The notes below the pieces were generated by a model that searched no databases, was not told where the DNA came from, and saw only the letters and a program-made list of their open reading frames with translations. Position numbers and translations under genes: made by a program. This document shows positions 42,590 to 51,411 of a stretch of DNA of 64,000 nt, piece by piece (the first letter of the stretch is position 1; each line of letters begins with the position of its first letter). The DNA is taken from the NCBI GenBank assembly GCA_016719485.1, contig JADJZB010000023.1, positions 62,001 through 126,000 on the forward strand, written 5' to 3'. This stretch comes from Holophagales bacterium (GTDB lineage Bacteria > Acidobacteriota > Thermoanaerobaculia > UBA5066).

Positions 42590-44960
42590 CGTCTCTCCTC
42601 GAGCCGTGCCCCGGTTCCTCCGGGGCGCTCGCCGGTGGGGAGGCATCGGCTGGAGCGGCGCCGAGCGGGAGGCGGACCGTGAACGTCGACCCCTCCCCTT
42701 CGCGGCTCTCCACCGCCACGTCGCCCCCCATCAGCCGCGCGTAGTGCCTGCTGATGGCCAGGCCGAGCCCGGTCCCGCCGTAGTTGCGGTTCGACGAGGG
42801 GTCTCCCTGCCAGAAGGCCGTGAAGAGGCTGTCGATCTGCCCGGGCGTCATCCCAATGCCGGTGTCGCGCACTGCGAGAAGAACGCCCTGGCCCTCGCGG
42901 CGGGCGCGGAGCTCCACCGTCCCCCGCTCGGTGAACTTCGCGGCGTTGCCGAGGAGGTTCAGCAGGATCTGCCGGACCTTGCGGGGGTCTCCGTCGAGCT
43001 CCACGCCTGCCTCGACGTCGACGTCGAGCCGGTTGCCGCCTCTCTCCACGAGGGGTTTCACGTCGCCCGCCACGGTGCGGACGAGGGCCGAGAGGGAGAA
43101 CCGCTCGAGGCTCAGCTCGGTCTTGCCCGCCTCCACTTTCGAAAGGTCCAGGACGTCGTTGATCAGGCCTAGGAGGTAGCGGCCGGCGGTCTGGATCTTC
43201 CCCAGGTCGGCCCCGACCTCGGCGGGGGCCGTCGACGCCCCGTCCTCGAGCAGCATCTCGCTGTAGCCGATGATCGCGTTCAGCGGCGTCCGGAGCTCGT
43301 GGCTCATGTTGGCGAGGAACGCGCTCTTGGCGCGGTTGGCCGCCTCGGCGGCGATCCGCGCGCCCTCGAGGTCGGCCGTCCGGTCCCTCACGCGCTCTTC
43401 CAGCGTCCGGCGCTGCTGCTCGATCTGCGAGTAGAGCCGCGCGTTCTCCACGGCGACGGCGATCGTCGAGGCGACGGCCGTCAGCAGCTCGAGCCCCTCG
43501 CCCGGGAGCGGCCGCCGCGTCGGACCGTTGTCGACGATCAGGACGCCCACGCTCCGGCCCCTCGCCATGAGCGGAGCGACGAAGACCTCCTCGGACCCCA
43601 GGATCGGGACGAGGTGGCGCGTCGCCGCGCCGCTGGCGTCGGGGAGGTTGCGCAGGCGGAACCCGACGCCGTCGCGGACGGCCGGGACGATCGGCGAGAG
43701 CGGGTCGTCGAGGCGGACGGAGAGCCGCCCGAGGAGCGCCGCCTGCTCCGGCGTCACGCCGCGGCTCCGGGCGCCGCAGAGGGCGTTACGGGCCTCGTCG
43801 ACGAGGAGGACGACCCCCCGGTCGTAGTTCAGGTTCCGCGTCACCGCCTCGAGGCTCCGGTCGACGACCTCGAGCGGGTCGAGGGACGCCGAGGCGGCGA
43901 GCGCGACCTCCCGGAGCGCCGAGAGCTCCGCGACCTTGCCGCGCAGCGCCAGCGTCGACTGCTGGACCTCCGCGTAGGCGGCCTGGACGCGGTCCACCTG
44001 CACCTCGGTGGTCGCGCGCTGCTCCTCGAGGAGGCGGTCCTGCTCCTGCCGATCGTGCCGAAGCCGCCTGAGCCTCACGACGTGCCACGAGACTGCGAGC
44101 GGCAGGAGGGCCAGGGGCGCCGCGAGAGCCGCGCCCGCGACCCCCGAGACGGCCCAGCCGAGGAGGCCCGCCGTCCCCGCCGCCCCGGCGAGGAGAAGCC
44201 GCTGTCCCCGCGGGTGCGGGTCCTCCCACGTGAAACGCCACTCGCAGCAGTCGTCCCCGCGCGTCTGGCACTTCAGCTCGTCCACGTCGGCCCAGGGCTG
44301 CCCCGGGTAGATGAGAGCGGGGATCGAGGCGTAAACCCCCTGGTAGGCGGCGCAGGAGAGGAGGAGCCAGCGCTCCTGCAGCTCTTCGCGCACGTCGGCG
44401 ACCTGCGAGGCGGCGTACCACCTCACGACCGCCGAGCGCGCGGTCGTCTCCAGGACCTCGACGTCGGATTCGACGAACTTCTCCGTCGCGCGCGCGATGA
44501 GGGAGTAGGCCTGGCGTACGCCGAACGGGCGAAAGATCGCCGCGATCGCCGGAGGGACGACCTTCGCCCCGCGCGTGAAGTAGAAGAACTCCACGCCGGC
44601 GAACTCCCGGCAGATCTCGCCGACGTAGACCTCGAGCTCGCGCGAGTAGTTGTTCCCGTCGACGAGAAGGGACTCGGAGGTGACGTGGTAGCGGGCGTCC
44701 GGAATGAGCCCGTTCAGGCGATCGACGAGGCGCGCCATCAGGCGGGCCGTCACGGCCTGGGCCCTGGCGGCGCGTTCCCCCGGCGACGGATCGGCCGGGG
44801 ACGCCTGGAGCTCGCGGTCGAGCGTCAGGTCGACCGCGTGGCGGATCGTCCCGACGATGATCTTCCCGTTGACGTGCCGGATGGGCCGGCCGTCGAGTCC
44901 GCGTCCGAACGGAATCGTCGTCAGAGGCGGCAGGGGCGCCAGCGGAGGATCGGGAACCAC
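42573..44960 (-). CDS. V4R/GAF sensor histidine kinase, 795 aa
   Basis: The N-terminal 230 residues end in DELKCQTRGDDCCEWRF, the Cys-containing closing motif of V4R (heme-NO/XylR-like) ligand-binding domains. Two membrane helices follow (about 240-290), then a coiled coil, a GAF domain (about 345-500), a second coiled coil, HisKA with the phospho-acceptor in FLANMSHELRTPLN (near 545), and a HATPase domain with intact N (NLLGNAAKF), DTGIGM and GTGLGL boxes. No receiver is fused and no response-regulator gene is near, so its partner is elsewhere. It leads a row of lipid and electron-transfer genes on the same strand, which may mark it as their sensor; this is inference. The GTG start is at 44960. 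Confidence 0.85.
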   Translation of the reverse strand: MVPDPPLAPLPPLTTIPFGRGLDGRPIRHVNGKIIVGTIRHAVDLTLDRELQASPADPSPGERAARAQAVTARLMARLVDRLNGLIPDARYHVTSESLLVDGNNYSRELEVYVGEICREFAGVEFFYFTRGAKVVPPAIAAIFRPFGVRQAYSLIARATEKFVESDVEVLETTARSAVVRWYAASQVADVREELQERWLLLSCAAYQGVYASIPALIYPGQPWADVDELKCQTRGDDCCEWRFTWEDPHPRGQRLLLAGAAGTAGLLGWAVSGVAGAALAAPLALLPLAVSWHVVRLRRLRHDRQEQDRLLEEQRATTEVQVDRVQAAYAEVQQSTLALRGKVAELSALREVALAASASLDPLEVVDRSLEAVTRNLNYDRGVVLLVDEARNALCGARSRGVTPEQAALLGRLSVRLDDPLSPIVPAVRDGVGFRLRNLPDASGAATRHLVPILGSEEVFVAPLMARGRSVGVLIVDNGPTRRPLPGEGLELLTAVASTIAVAVENARLYSQIEQQRRTLEERVRDRTADLEGARIAAEAANRAKSAFLANMSHELRTPLNAIIGYSEMLLEDGASTAPAEVGADLGKIQTAGRYLLGLINDVLDLSKVEAGKTELSLERFSLSALVRTVAGDVKPLVERGGNRLDVDVEAGVELDGDPRKVRQILLNLLGNAAKFTERGTVELRARREGQGVLLAVRDTGIGMTPGQIDSLFTAFWQGDPSSNRNYGGTGLGLAISRHYARLMGGDVAVESREGEGSTFTVRLPLGAAPADASPPASAPEEPGHGSRRDDADPL

Positions 44961-45055
44961 GTGAGGCAGGACGATACGGCATCCGCGCTTCGGCAGCCGG
45001 CCCCTTCGGTCTCACGCCGTACCGGGTGAGCGCCCCGCCGGGTCGGGGACGCCCG

Positions 45056-45934
45056 TTACGGCATCCCGCGCGACGAAAGTTCGCCCGGAGGGAAGCCCAT
45101 TGAAAGCCTTACCGCGGCGTACTCCGTCGTGTGCCGGCCGTCGCGCCGGCGCACGACGAGCGGCGGCTCGGCGGCCGGGAATCCCCCGCGTCCCCGCGGC
45201 AGGTCCTTCGGCAGGTCCTCCGCTCGAGAGGCGGCGAAGAGGGCGACGAGCGGCCGATCCCCTTCGCGGAAGACGACGTCGCGCCGCCGCAGCAGGACGA
45301 GGCGTTCGCGCAAGAGCGTCTCGTCCGCCTCGACCTCCCGAGCCACCGGCCAGACGAACGCGAAGAGCCCGCCCGGGGCGAGGTTGCGACGCGCGGCGGC
45401 GGCGTAGGCGTCCACCGTCCCGCGCAGCGTGATGCGTGCCGGAACCGCCTGCGGGTGCCGCGCCTGCGTCGCCGTACCGGGCTCGAAGTACGGCGGCGCC
45501 CCGAGGACGAGGTCGAACGGCGCCTCGCCCGCGAGCGTCGCGGGCTCGCGGAGGTCCCCTTCGAGGATCCGGAACCTCTCCTGCAGGCCGTTGTAGAGGA
45601 CGCTCCTCCTGGCGAGCGCCATCGAGAAGGGCTGCGCCTCGATCGTGACGACGCGCGACCCCGGCAGCTTCCACGCCGCCGCCATCGCGACCGAGCCGAT
45701 GCCGGAGCCGAGGTCGAGCAGCCGCTCCACGCGCGCCGCGCACTGCACGCCCCACCAGGCGACGAGGAGGTCGTCGGTGGAGTAGCGGTGGCCGCGGGCG
45801 GCCTGGAAGATCCGAAAGCTCCCGCACAGGTAGTCGAGCGTCTCTCCCTCTCCCGGGGCCAGCCCTCCGGGCGGCAGCGGCCCCGGCCGTCGCCAGCCGC
45901 GGAAGAACCCGTCCGCCTCTCGCTCCGATTCCAT
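45056..45934 (-). CDS. tRNA1(Val) adenine-N6-methyltransferase-like protein, 292 aa
   Basis: This is a class I methyltransferase. The N-terminal LDYLCGSFRIFQAARGHRYSTDDLLVAWW is characteristic of the TrmN6/YfiC group. SAM motif I is LLDLGSGIGSVAMA near residue 72, and the catalytic [N/D/S/A]PPY motif appears as GAPPYF near 137, matching N6-adenine chemistry. The C-terminal 60 residues are extra compared with E. coli TrmN6. Target tRNA identity is by family only. It opens the long minus-strand block and is divergent from the next + strand gene across about 60 bases. Confidence 0.78.
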   Translation of the reverse strand: MESEREADGFFRGWRRPGPLPPGGLAPGEGETLDYLCGSFRIFQAARGHRYSTDDLLVAWWGVQCAARVERLLDLGSGIGSVAMAAAWKLPGSRVVTIEAQPFSMALARRSVLYNGLQERFRILEGDLREPATLAGEAPFDLVLGAPPYFEPGTATQARHPQAVPARITLRGTVDAYAAAARRNLAPGGLFAFVWPVAREVEADETLLRERLVLLRRRDVVFREGDRPLVALFAASRAEDLPKDLPRGRGGFPAAEPPLVVRRRDGRHTTEYAAVRLSMGFPPGELSSRGMP

Positions 45935-45994
45935 TCGCGGAAGGGTACCGGCAACGGCTGCCGGGTGCGACGGGCCCTGTGGCAGGATCGGACA

Positions 45995-47554
45995 ATGGAC
46001 GCATCGCCGTGGCGCTGGAACGGGGCCCCTTCGGAGATCCGCACCTTCCCGACGGAAGGCGGCGCGGCGAGCACGTACGACGACCTGCCGTACGGGAGCC
46101 AGTCGATACCGGAAACGCTTCCTTCCCGGCTCGCCGCGATAGCCCGGCTCTTCGGGGCCGCGCCGCCCCCTCCGGCGACGGCGCGCGTCCTCGAGCTCGG
46201 CTGCGCCGAGGGGGGAAACCTCCTTCCGATGGCCGTGGCCGCGCCCGGAGCGACGTTCGTCGGCATCGACATCTCTGCGAAGCAGATCGCGACCGGAGAG
46301 CGGGTACGCGCCTCCCTCGGCCTCGGGAACGTGTCGCTTCGCGTCGGCGACGTGGCGACCCTCGGACCCGGGATCGGGACCTTCGACTACGTCCTCGCCC
46401 ACGGCCTCTTCTCGTGGATCCCCGAGGAAGCTGCCGACGCCGTCCTCGCGCTGATCGGCGACGTCCTCTCTCCCTCCGGCGTCGCGTACGTCTCCTACAA
46501 CACCTATCCGGGCTGGCACCTGAAGGGCCTCGTCCGCGACATCCTCCTCAGAGGCACCCGCGGCATCCCCGCTCCCTCCGGACGGCTCGCCGCCGCGCGG
46601 GATCTCCTCGCATTCGTCACGGCGAATTCCGGTGACCGGACCGCGACCTACGGCGGCGCCCTCCGGGACATCCTGGAGCAGTTTGCAAGGTTCAAGGACA
46701 CCTACCTTTTTCACGAGTGGCTCGAGCCCTACAACCGGGCCTTCTGGTTCCTCGAGTTCGTCGAGCAGGCCGCCCGTCACGGGCTGGCGCCGCTGGCCGA
46801 CGCCCACCTCGGATCGATGCCCATGGGCCGTGTCAAGCCTGACATCGACGACCTCCTCTCGGCGCGCGCTCCGGGGCGGCTCGAGAAGGAGGAGCTCCTC
46901 GACGTCCTCCGGAATCGCGCCTTTCGCCAGACCCTGCTCGTTCGCGCCGGCGGGCCCGGGCGGGAGGAGCCCGACCCCGCCGCGCTCGACGAACTGAGGT
47001 TCACGACGAGCCTCGTCCCGACGTCGGATTCGGGTTCCTCTGTGACGTTCCGAAGCTCCGCCGCTACCGTCACCACCGACAACCCCCACCTCGTCGCGGC
47101 GCTGGGCGCGCTCCACGCGGCGGCGCCGCGCACCCTCGGCCTCTCCGAGCTCGCGGCCGGAGCACCCGAGGAGCTCCGTCCGGCGCTCCTGCGCTGTGTC
47201 GCCATCGGGCTCGTCGAAGCCCGCATGGACGAGGTGCCGTGCTGTGTCTCCCCCGGTGAGGCGCCGGTCGCCTCACCCTTTGCACGGTTCGAGACGGAAG
47301 AGGGGCCTCTCGTGACGTCCCTGGCGCACCGGGTCGTCGAGCTCGACCCCACCTCGCGGCTTCTTCTGCGCGAGCTGGACGGCCGCCCGCGCGACGTCGT
47401 CGCCCGAAGCCTCGCGCGACGCCTCGTCGGCGAGGGCCTCCTGCGCACCGACGACGGAAACGCCCCTTCGGACGGAGACGCCGAGGTGGCCGTCGCCGAG
47501 GGGCTCGATGCTGCTCTGGCCTCGCTCGCGCGCCTCGCGCTGCTCGTGAGATAG
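45995..47554 (+). CDS. methyltransferase with regulatory domain (PF10119-type), 519 aa
   Basis: The protein starts with a class I methyltransferase domain (VLELGCAEGGNLLP at about residues 66-79, then GIDIS, and DYVLAHGLFSWIP near 130). YNTYPGWHLKGLVRDIL follows, the mark of proteins that carry the methyltransferase regulatory domain (about 215-300), and a C-terminal part probably forms winged helices. Protein lysine methyltransferases of bacterial outer-membrane proteins have this architecture, but I cannot assign a target. The ATG at 45995 follows AGGATCGGACA. Confidence 0.8.
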   Translation: MDASPWRWNGAPSEIRTFPTEGGAASTYDDLPYGSQSIPETLPSRLAAIARLFGAAPPPPATARVLELGCAEGGNLLPMAVAAPGATFVGIDISAKQIATGERVRASLGLGNVSLRVGDVATLGPGIGTFDYVLAHGLFSWIPEEAADAVLALIGDVLSPSGVAYVSYNTYPGWHLKGLVRDILLRGTRGIPAPSGRLAAARDLLAFVTANSGDRTATYGGALRDILEQFARFKDTYLFHEWLEPYNRAFWFLEFVEQAARHGLAPLADAHLGSMPMGRVKPDIDDLLSARAPGRLEKEELLDVLRNRAFRQTLLVRAGGPGREEPDPAALDELRFTTSLVPTSDSGSSVTFRSSAATVTTDNPHLVAALGALHAAAPRTLGLSELAAGAPEELRPALLRCVAIGLVEARMDEVPCCVSPGEAPVASPFARFETEEGPLVTSLAHRVVELDPTSRLLLRELDGRPRDVVARSLARRLVGEGLLRTDDGNAPSDGDAEVAVAEGLDAALASLARLALLVR

Positions 47555-47566
47555 CCGCAGGGAACC

Positions 47567-47599
47567 AGCGCCCCCGGGGCGGTCGGCCCCGGGGGCGCT
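47567..47599. terminator. strong bidirectional hairpin between convergent genes
   Basis: AGCGCCCCCGGGGC (47567-47580) pairs with its perfect 14-base complement at 47586-47599 over a GGTCG loop. It lies 12 bases past the + strand gene and 11 past the minus-strand gene. T tracts are absent, but the stem is exceptionally stable. Confidence 0.65.
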
Positions 47600-47609
47600 C
47601 GGAGGGACG

Positions 47610-48092
47610 TCAGCCCTCGTCGCCCTCGTTCTCGCCGGCGTTCGGTCTCGGGGCCCTCAGGCACCCCTCGAGCTTCGCCTTCTGTTCGGGTGTCAGGAGC
47701 GCCTCGATGGCGGTCCGGAGCTCCTTCGCGGCCTCACCGATCGCCTTCAGATCGGCCTCGACCTTCAGAAGGGCGGCACCGACGACACACGGGTCTGGGG
47801 TCGCGGCCGTCACGGCGGTGCGCAGCGCCTCGCGGTCGGCCTTCAGCGCCTCGTGGAGCGCCTGCATCTGCGGCTTCGACGCTTCCAGCAGCGTCCGGAC
47901 GTCCGCCTTCTGGACGTCGGTCAGGCCGACGACGCCCAGGCAGCGCAGGTAATCGGCGAGGGGCCCCTGAGGTCCGTGCGCTTCCGGGCGCGGGCCGGCC
48001 GGGGGATCCACGGCGAGGAGGGGGGCGGCGACCAGCGCGAAGGCGAGGGCCGCGGCCATGGGGACGAGGGACGTCCGGAGGAACTGCTTCAT
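47610..48092 (-). CDS. Spy/CpxP-like periplasmic protein, 160 aa
   Basis: A signal peptide (MKQFLRTSLVPMAAALAFALVAAPLLA) precedes an almost wholly helical mature protein with LTDVQKADVRTLLEASK and LTPEQKAKLEG, versions of the LTxxQ repeats that define the CpxP/Spy/zinc-resistance-associated family. A Cys pair (residues about 51 and 103) plus one near the end is unusual for the family. Such proteins act as ATP-free chaperones or metal-binding buffers in the periplasm. AAGGAG precedes the ATG. The adjacent histidine kinase on the same strand might sense envelope stress, but the two genes are 134 bases apart. Confidence 0.72.
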   Translation of the reverse strand: MKQFLRTSLVPMAAALAFALVAAPLLAVDPPAGPRPEAHGPQGPLADYLRCLGVVGLTDVQKADVRTLLEASKPQMQALHEALKADREALRTAVTAATPDPCVVGAALLKVEADLKAIGEAAKELRTAIEALLTPEQKAKLEGCLRAPRPNAGENEGDEG

Positions 48093-48226
48093 ACCCGAGC
48101 TCCTTTTCCCTTACCGTTCTGTTCGGCGACGGTCGGTGTGTTTCCGGCGCCGATTTCGGTGGGTTGCCCGTATCGACGCACGCGGTCGTATCGGCGTTTA
48201 CGCCGCGACCGCGAATGTGACCGACG

Positions 48227-51200
48227 TCACGCCGGGCGCGGCGACGGGGCCTCGGCCGGGAGCTCGACGAGGAAGGTCGTCCCCTGCCCCTCGGCGCTCG
48301 ACACCGAGATTCCCCCTCCCATCACCCGGGCGAGGTGCTGCGAGAGCGCGAGGCCGAGGCCCGTGCCGCCGAAGCGGCGGGTGAGCGAGGCGTCGCCCTG
48401 GACGAACGGTGTGAAGACCTTTTCGAGCTGCTCGGCGCTCATCCCGATTCCGGTGTCGGCCACGCGAAACACGAGGACGTCCGCGCCCTGGCCACGCACG
48501 CGGCTGGCCTGCAGCTCCACCGTGCCGTCCTGGGTGAACTTCCCGGCGTTCGAGAGAAGGTTGAACAGGACCTGCTTGAGGCGGAAGGCGTCGGACGTCA
48601 TCCGCCCGGCGTCCGGGTCGACGGTCACGACGAGGTGATTCCGGTTGGCCTCCACGAGCTGGCGCACGGTGCGTGCGGTCTCCTCGACGACCTCCTCCAC
48701 CAGGAACGTCTCGGCGACGACCTCCATCCGGCCCGCCTCGATCTTCGACAGGTCGAGGAGGTCGCCGATGAGCTGCAGGAGGTGGCCGCCCGCGCCGCGG
48801 ATCTTTCCGACGTCCTCCAGCGCCCTCGGGCTCGCGGCGACCTCCGGTTCGTCCGCGAGAAGCTCGGCGTAGCCGAGGATGGCGTTCAGCGGCGTCCGGA
48901 GCTCGTGGCTCATGTTCGCCAGGAACCGGCTCTTGGCCCGATTCGCTTCGGCCGCCTCGCGCAGGGCCCCGTCGGACTGCCGTCTCAGCTCCTCGGCCCG
49001 CTGGATCTCCGCCACCAGGCTCCGCGTCCTCTCGTCGACGAGGCGCTGCAGCTCCGTGTGCCGGGCCCTCACGCCCCTCATCCGGAGGGCGTAGCCGGTC
49101 CCTGCGGCGATGAGGAGGACGACGACGGCCCCGACCCTGAAGCCGAGCCTCTGGTGAAGGCCCGGCTTCAGCCGGAAGGCGAAGCGGGCCCCCGTCTCGT
49201 TCCAGACGCCGTCGTTGTTGGCGGCGACGACGCGGAAGACGAAGTCGCCCGGCGGGAGGGACGTGTAGAAGGCCGAGCGGCGCGTCCCCGCGTCGACCCA
49301 CGACGCCTCGAACCCCTCCAGCCGGTACCGGAACCGGACCTTCTCCGGAGCCTGGAAGCTGAGGCCGTCGTAGTGGATCTCGATCTTCCCGGTCCTCGGC
49401 GGCAGCTCCACGGGCGAGACGCCCGCCACGGGGCGGCCGTCGACGAGAACGCGGTGGATCACGACCGGAGGAGCCATCGCGTTGGAGCGGAGCCGGGCCG
49501 GGTCGACGCCGACGAGGCCTTTCAAGGTCGGGAACCAGAGGCGCCCGTCGGCGTCGCCCAGGCCCGCCGGGGACGAAGCACCGTTGCACTGCGCCGCCGG
49601 CAGGCCGTCGGAGCGCCCGAGCGAGAGGGCCGCAAACGGCCCGCGCCGCCCGGCCATCCTCTCGAGAACGTCGGCGCGGGAGACACGGAAGATCCCCTTG
49701 TTCGAGGTCATCCAGAGGCCGCCACCGTCCCCCTCGAGGATCTGGAAGACCTTCTCGTCGGGAAGCCCGTCGGCCAGGCCGACGGAGCGCAGGCTCCCGT
49801 CCCGCCGGAGGACGGACAGGCCGCCCGCCGTACCGATCCAGAGGAGCCCCTCGGCGTCCTCGTGAAGCGAGAAGACGACGTCGGCGGCCAGGCCGTGCCG
49901 CGTGTCGAGGACGGTGAGGACGCCGTCCATCAGCCTCACGAGCCCCCCGGCGTCGGTACCGATCCACATCGCGCCGTCGCGGCCGGCGAGAAGGCAGCGG
50001 ATCACGTCGCGGGGGAGGCCGCGCGCGCGATCGATCACGGTGAAGGTCCGCCCGTCGTACCGCGCCACGCCCGCTCCGTAGGTCCCGGCCCAGACGTCCC
50101 CCTTCGGATCGACCGCGACCGCGTAGACGATGTCGGAGGGGAGGCCGTCCTTCTTCGTGAAGCGGGTGAGCTTCCCGCCCGCGAGGCGGATGAGGCCGGC
50201 GCCGTTCGTCCCGATCCAGAGGACGTTCCCCGGTGCCGCCACGACGGAGCGGATCGGCACGCCGCGCAGGTCCGCGGCTTCGGGCGGGACGACGAACCGC
50301 TCCCCGCGAAGCGCCCAGATACCGCTGGAGTCGGTCCCGGCCCACAGCGTCCCGTCGGTGGTCCGCGCGACGGAGCGGACGCTCTGGTCGGCGAGCCCCT
50401 CGCGCGCTCCGTAGACGAGGACCTTGCGGTCGCGGAAGCGGTTCAGGCCGCCGTTCGTCCCGATCCAGACGCTCCCCTCGCGGTCCTCGGCGATCGAGCG
50501 GACGAAGGGGTGCGAGAGCCCATCGCCCGCGCTGAAGGACTCGATCCGCTCTTTCGAGATCCGGACCAGCCCCGCCCCGTCGCTCCCGACCCAGAGCGCT
50601 CCGTTGCGGTCGCGGTGGAGGGACCAGAGGAGGTCGCTCGGGAGACCGTCCCTCTTCCCGCGGATCCGCACGGTCCCGTCCTCGCCGACCTCCACGAGTC
50701 CGAGCCCGTAGAACGCCGCGGCGACCCCGCCCGGCGAGGGCGCGAGAGAGTAGACGGCGCCGGGAGGACGGCCCTCCGTCGGGTGGATCCGGCGGACCTT
50801 CTTCCCGTCCCAGTGCAGGAGCCCTTCCGCCGCCGTGCCGATCCAGAGGCCGCCCGCCGCGTCGCCCAGGAGGCTGCTGATCGAGGGCCTCTCGGGGGCC
50901 CCCGGGAGCGCGACGACGCGGAAGGTCGTCCCGTCGAACCGGGCCAGCCCGCGGTCGGTGCCGGCCCACAGGGTGCCGCCGCTGTCCTCGCAGAGGGCCC
51001 ACACATACTCCGACGGGAGCCCCTCCCGCTCGCCGTAGCGGGAAAAGACCCCCCCGCGAGAACGGACGACACCACCACCGAGCGTCCCGACCCAGAGCGT
51101 CCCGAGACGGTCCTCGAGGAGCGCCCAGGCGCTGTTGCTCTTCAGCGCCGCCGTGTTGCGCGTGTCGAAGACGACGAAGGAGACCCCGTTGAAGCGGACG

Positions 51201-51400
51201 AGGCCCTCGTAGGTTCCGAACCAGAGGTACCCCTCACGGGTCTGGAGAATCGAGTGGATGCTGTTCTGGGGAAGCCCGTCCTGCCAGGCGTCGAGGCCGT
51301 ACTGGGAAAGGGGAGTGGACGGGTCGAGCGCCCGGGCGCCCCCGGCACCCAGAAGCAGAGTCACGAAGGCGCCGCACGCGAGGAGCCGCCGGAAGGACAT
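48227..51400 (-). CDS. two-component-regulator-propeller histidine kinase, 1057 aa
   Basis: A signal peptide or anchor is followed by about 14 Reg_prop repeats (patterns such as GLWIGT-GGL-R-DG, residues about 30-600) that make two seven-bladed propellers in the periplasm. Next come a Y_Y_Y domain (about 640-720), one transmembrane helix (about 745-765), a coiled coil, HisKA (FLANMSHELRTPLNAILGY, near 830) and HATPase (NLLSNAGKF, DTGIGM, GTGLGL). The architecture is that of hybrid sensors for polysaccharide or other extracellular ligands in Bacteroidetes and Acidobacteria, but the receiver and AraC output domains of true hybrids are missing. No response regulator is nearby. Its start lies 12 bases after the amidase stop on the same strand, so the two may be co-expressed. 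Confidence 0.88.
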   Translation of the reverse strand: MSFRRLLACGAFVTLLLGAGGARALDPSTPLSQYGLDAWQDGLPQNSIHSILQTREGYLWFGTYEGLVRFNGVSFVVFDTRNTAALKSNSAWALLEDRLGTLWVGTLGGGVVRSRGGVFSRYGEREGLPSEYVWALCEDSGGTLWAGTDRGLARFDGTTFRVVALPGAPERPSISSLLGDAAGGLWIGTAAEGLLHWDGKKVRRIHPTEGRPPGAVYSLAPSPGGVAAAFYGLGLVEVGEDGTVRIRGKRDGLPSDLLWSLHRDRNGALWVGSDGAGLVRISKERIESFSAGDGLSHPFVRSIAEDREGSVWIGTNGGLNRFRDRKVLVYGAREGLADQSVRSVARTTDGTLWAGTDSSGIWALRGERFVVPPEAADLRGVPIRSVVAAPGNVLWIGTNGAGLIRLAGGKLTRFTKKDGLPSDIVYAVAVDPKGDVWAGTYGAGVARYDGRTFTVIDRARGLPRDVIRCLLAGRDGAMWIGTDAGGLVRLMDGVLTVLDTRHGLAADVVFSLHEDAEGLLWIGTAGGLSVLRRDGSLRSVGLADGLPDEKVFQILEGDGGGLWMTSNKGIFRVSRADVLERMAGRRGPFAALSLGRSDGLPAAQCNGASSPAGLGDADGRLWFPTLKGLVGVDPARLRSNAMAPPVVIHRVLVDGRPVAGVSPVELPPRTGKIEIHYDGLSFQAPEKVRFRYRLEGFEASWVDAGTRRSAFYTSLPPGDFVFRVVAANNDGVWNETGARFAFRLKPGLHQRLGFRVGAVVVLLIAAGTGYALRMRGVRARHTELQRLVDERTRSLVAEIQRAEELRRQSDGALREAAEANRAKSRFLANMSHELRTPLNAILGYAELLADEPEVAASPRALEDVGKIRGAGGHLLQLIGDLLDLSKIEAGRMEVVAETFLVEEVVEETARTVRQLVEANRNHLVVTVDPDAGRMTSDAFRLKQVLFNLLSNAGKFTQDGTVELQASRVRGQGADVLVFRVADTGIGMSAEQLEKVFTPFVQGDASLTRRFGGTGLGLALSQHLARVMGGGISVSSAEGQGTTFLVELPAEAPSPRPA

Positions 51401-51411
51401 CCCTGCGATTC

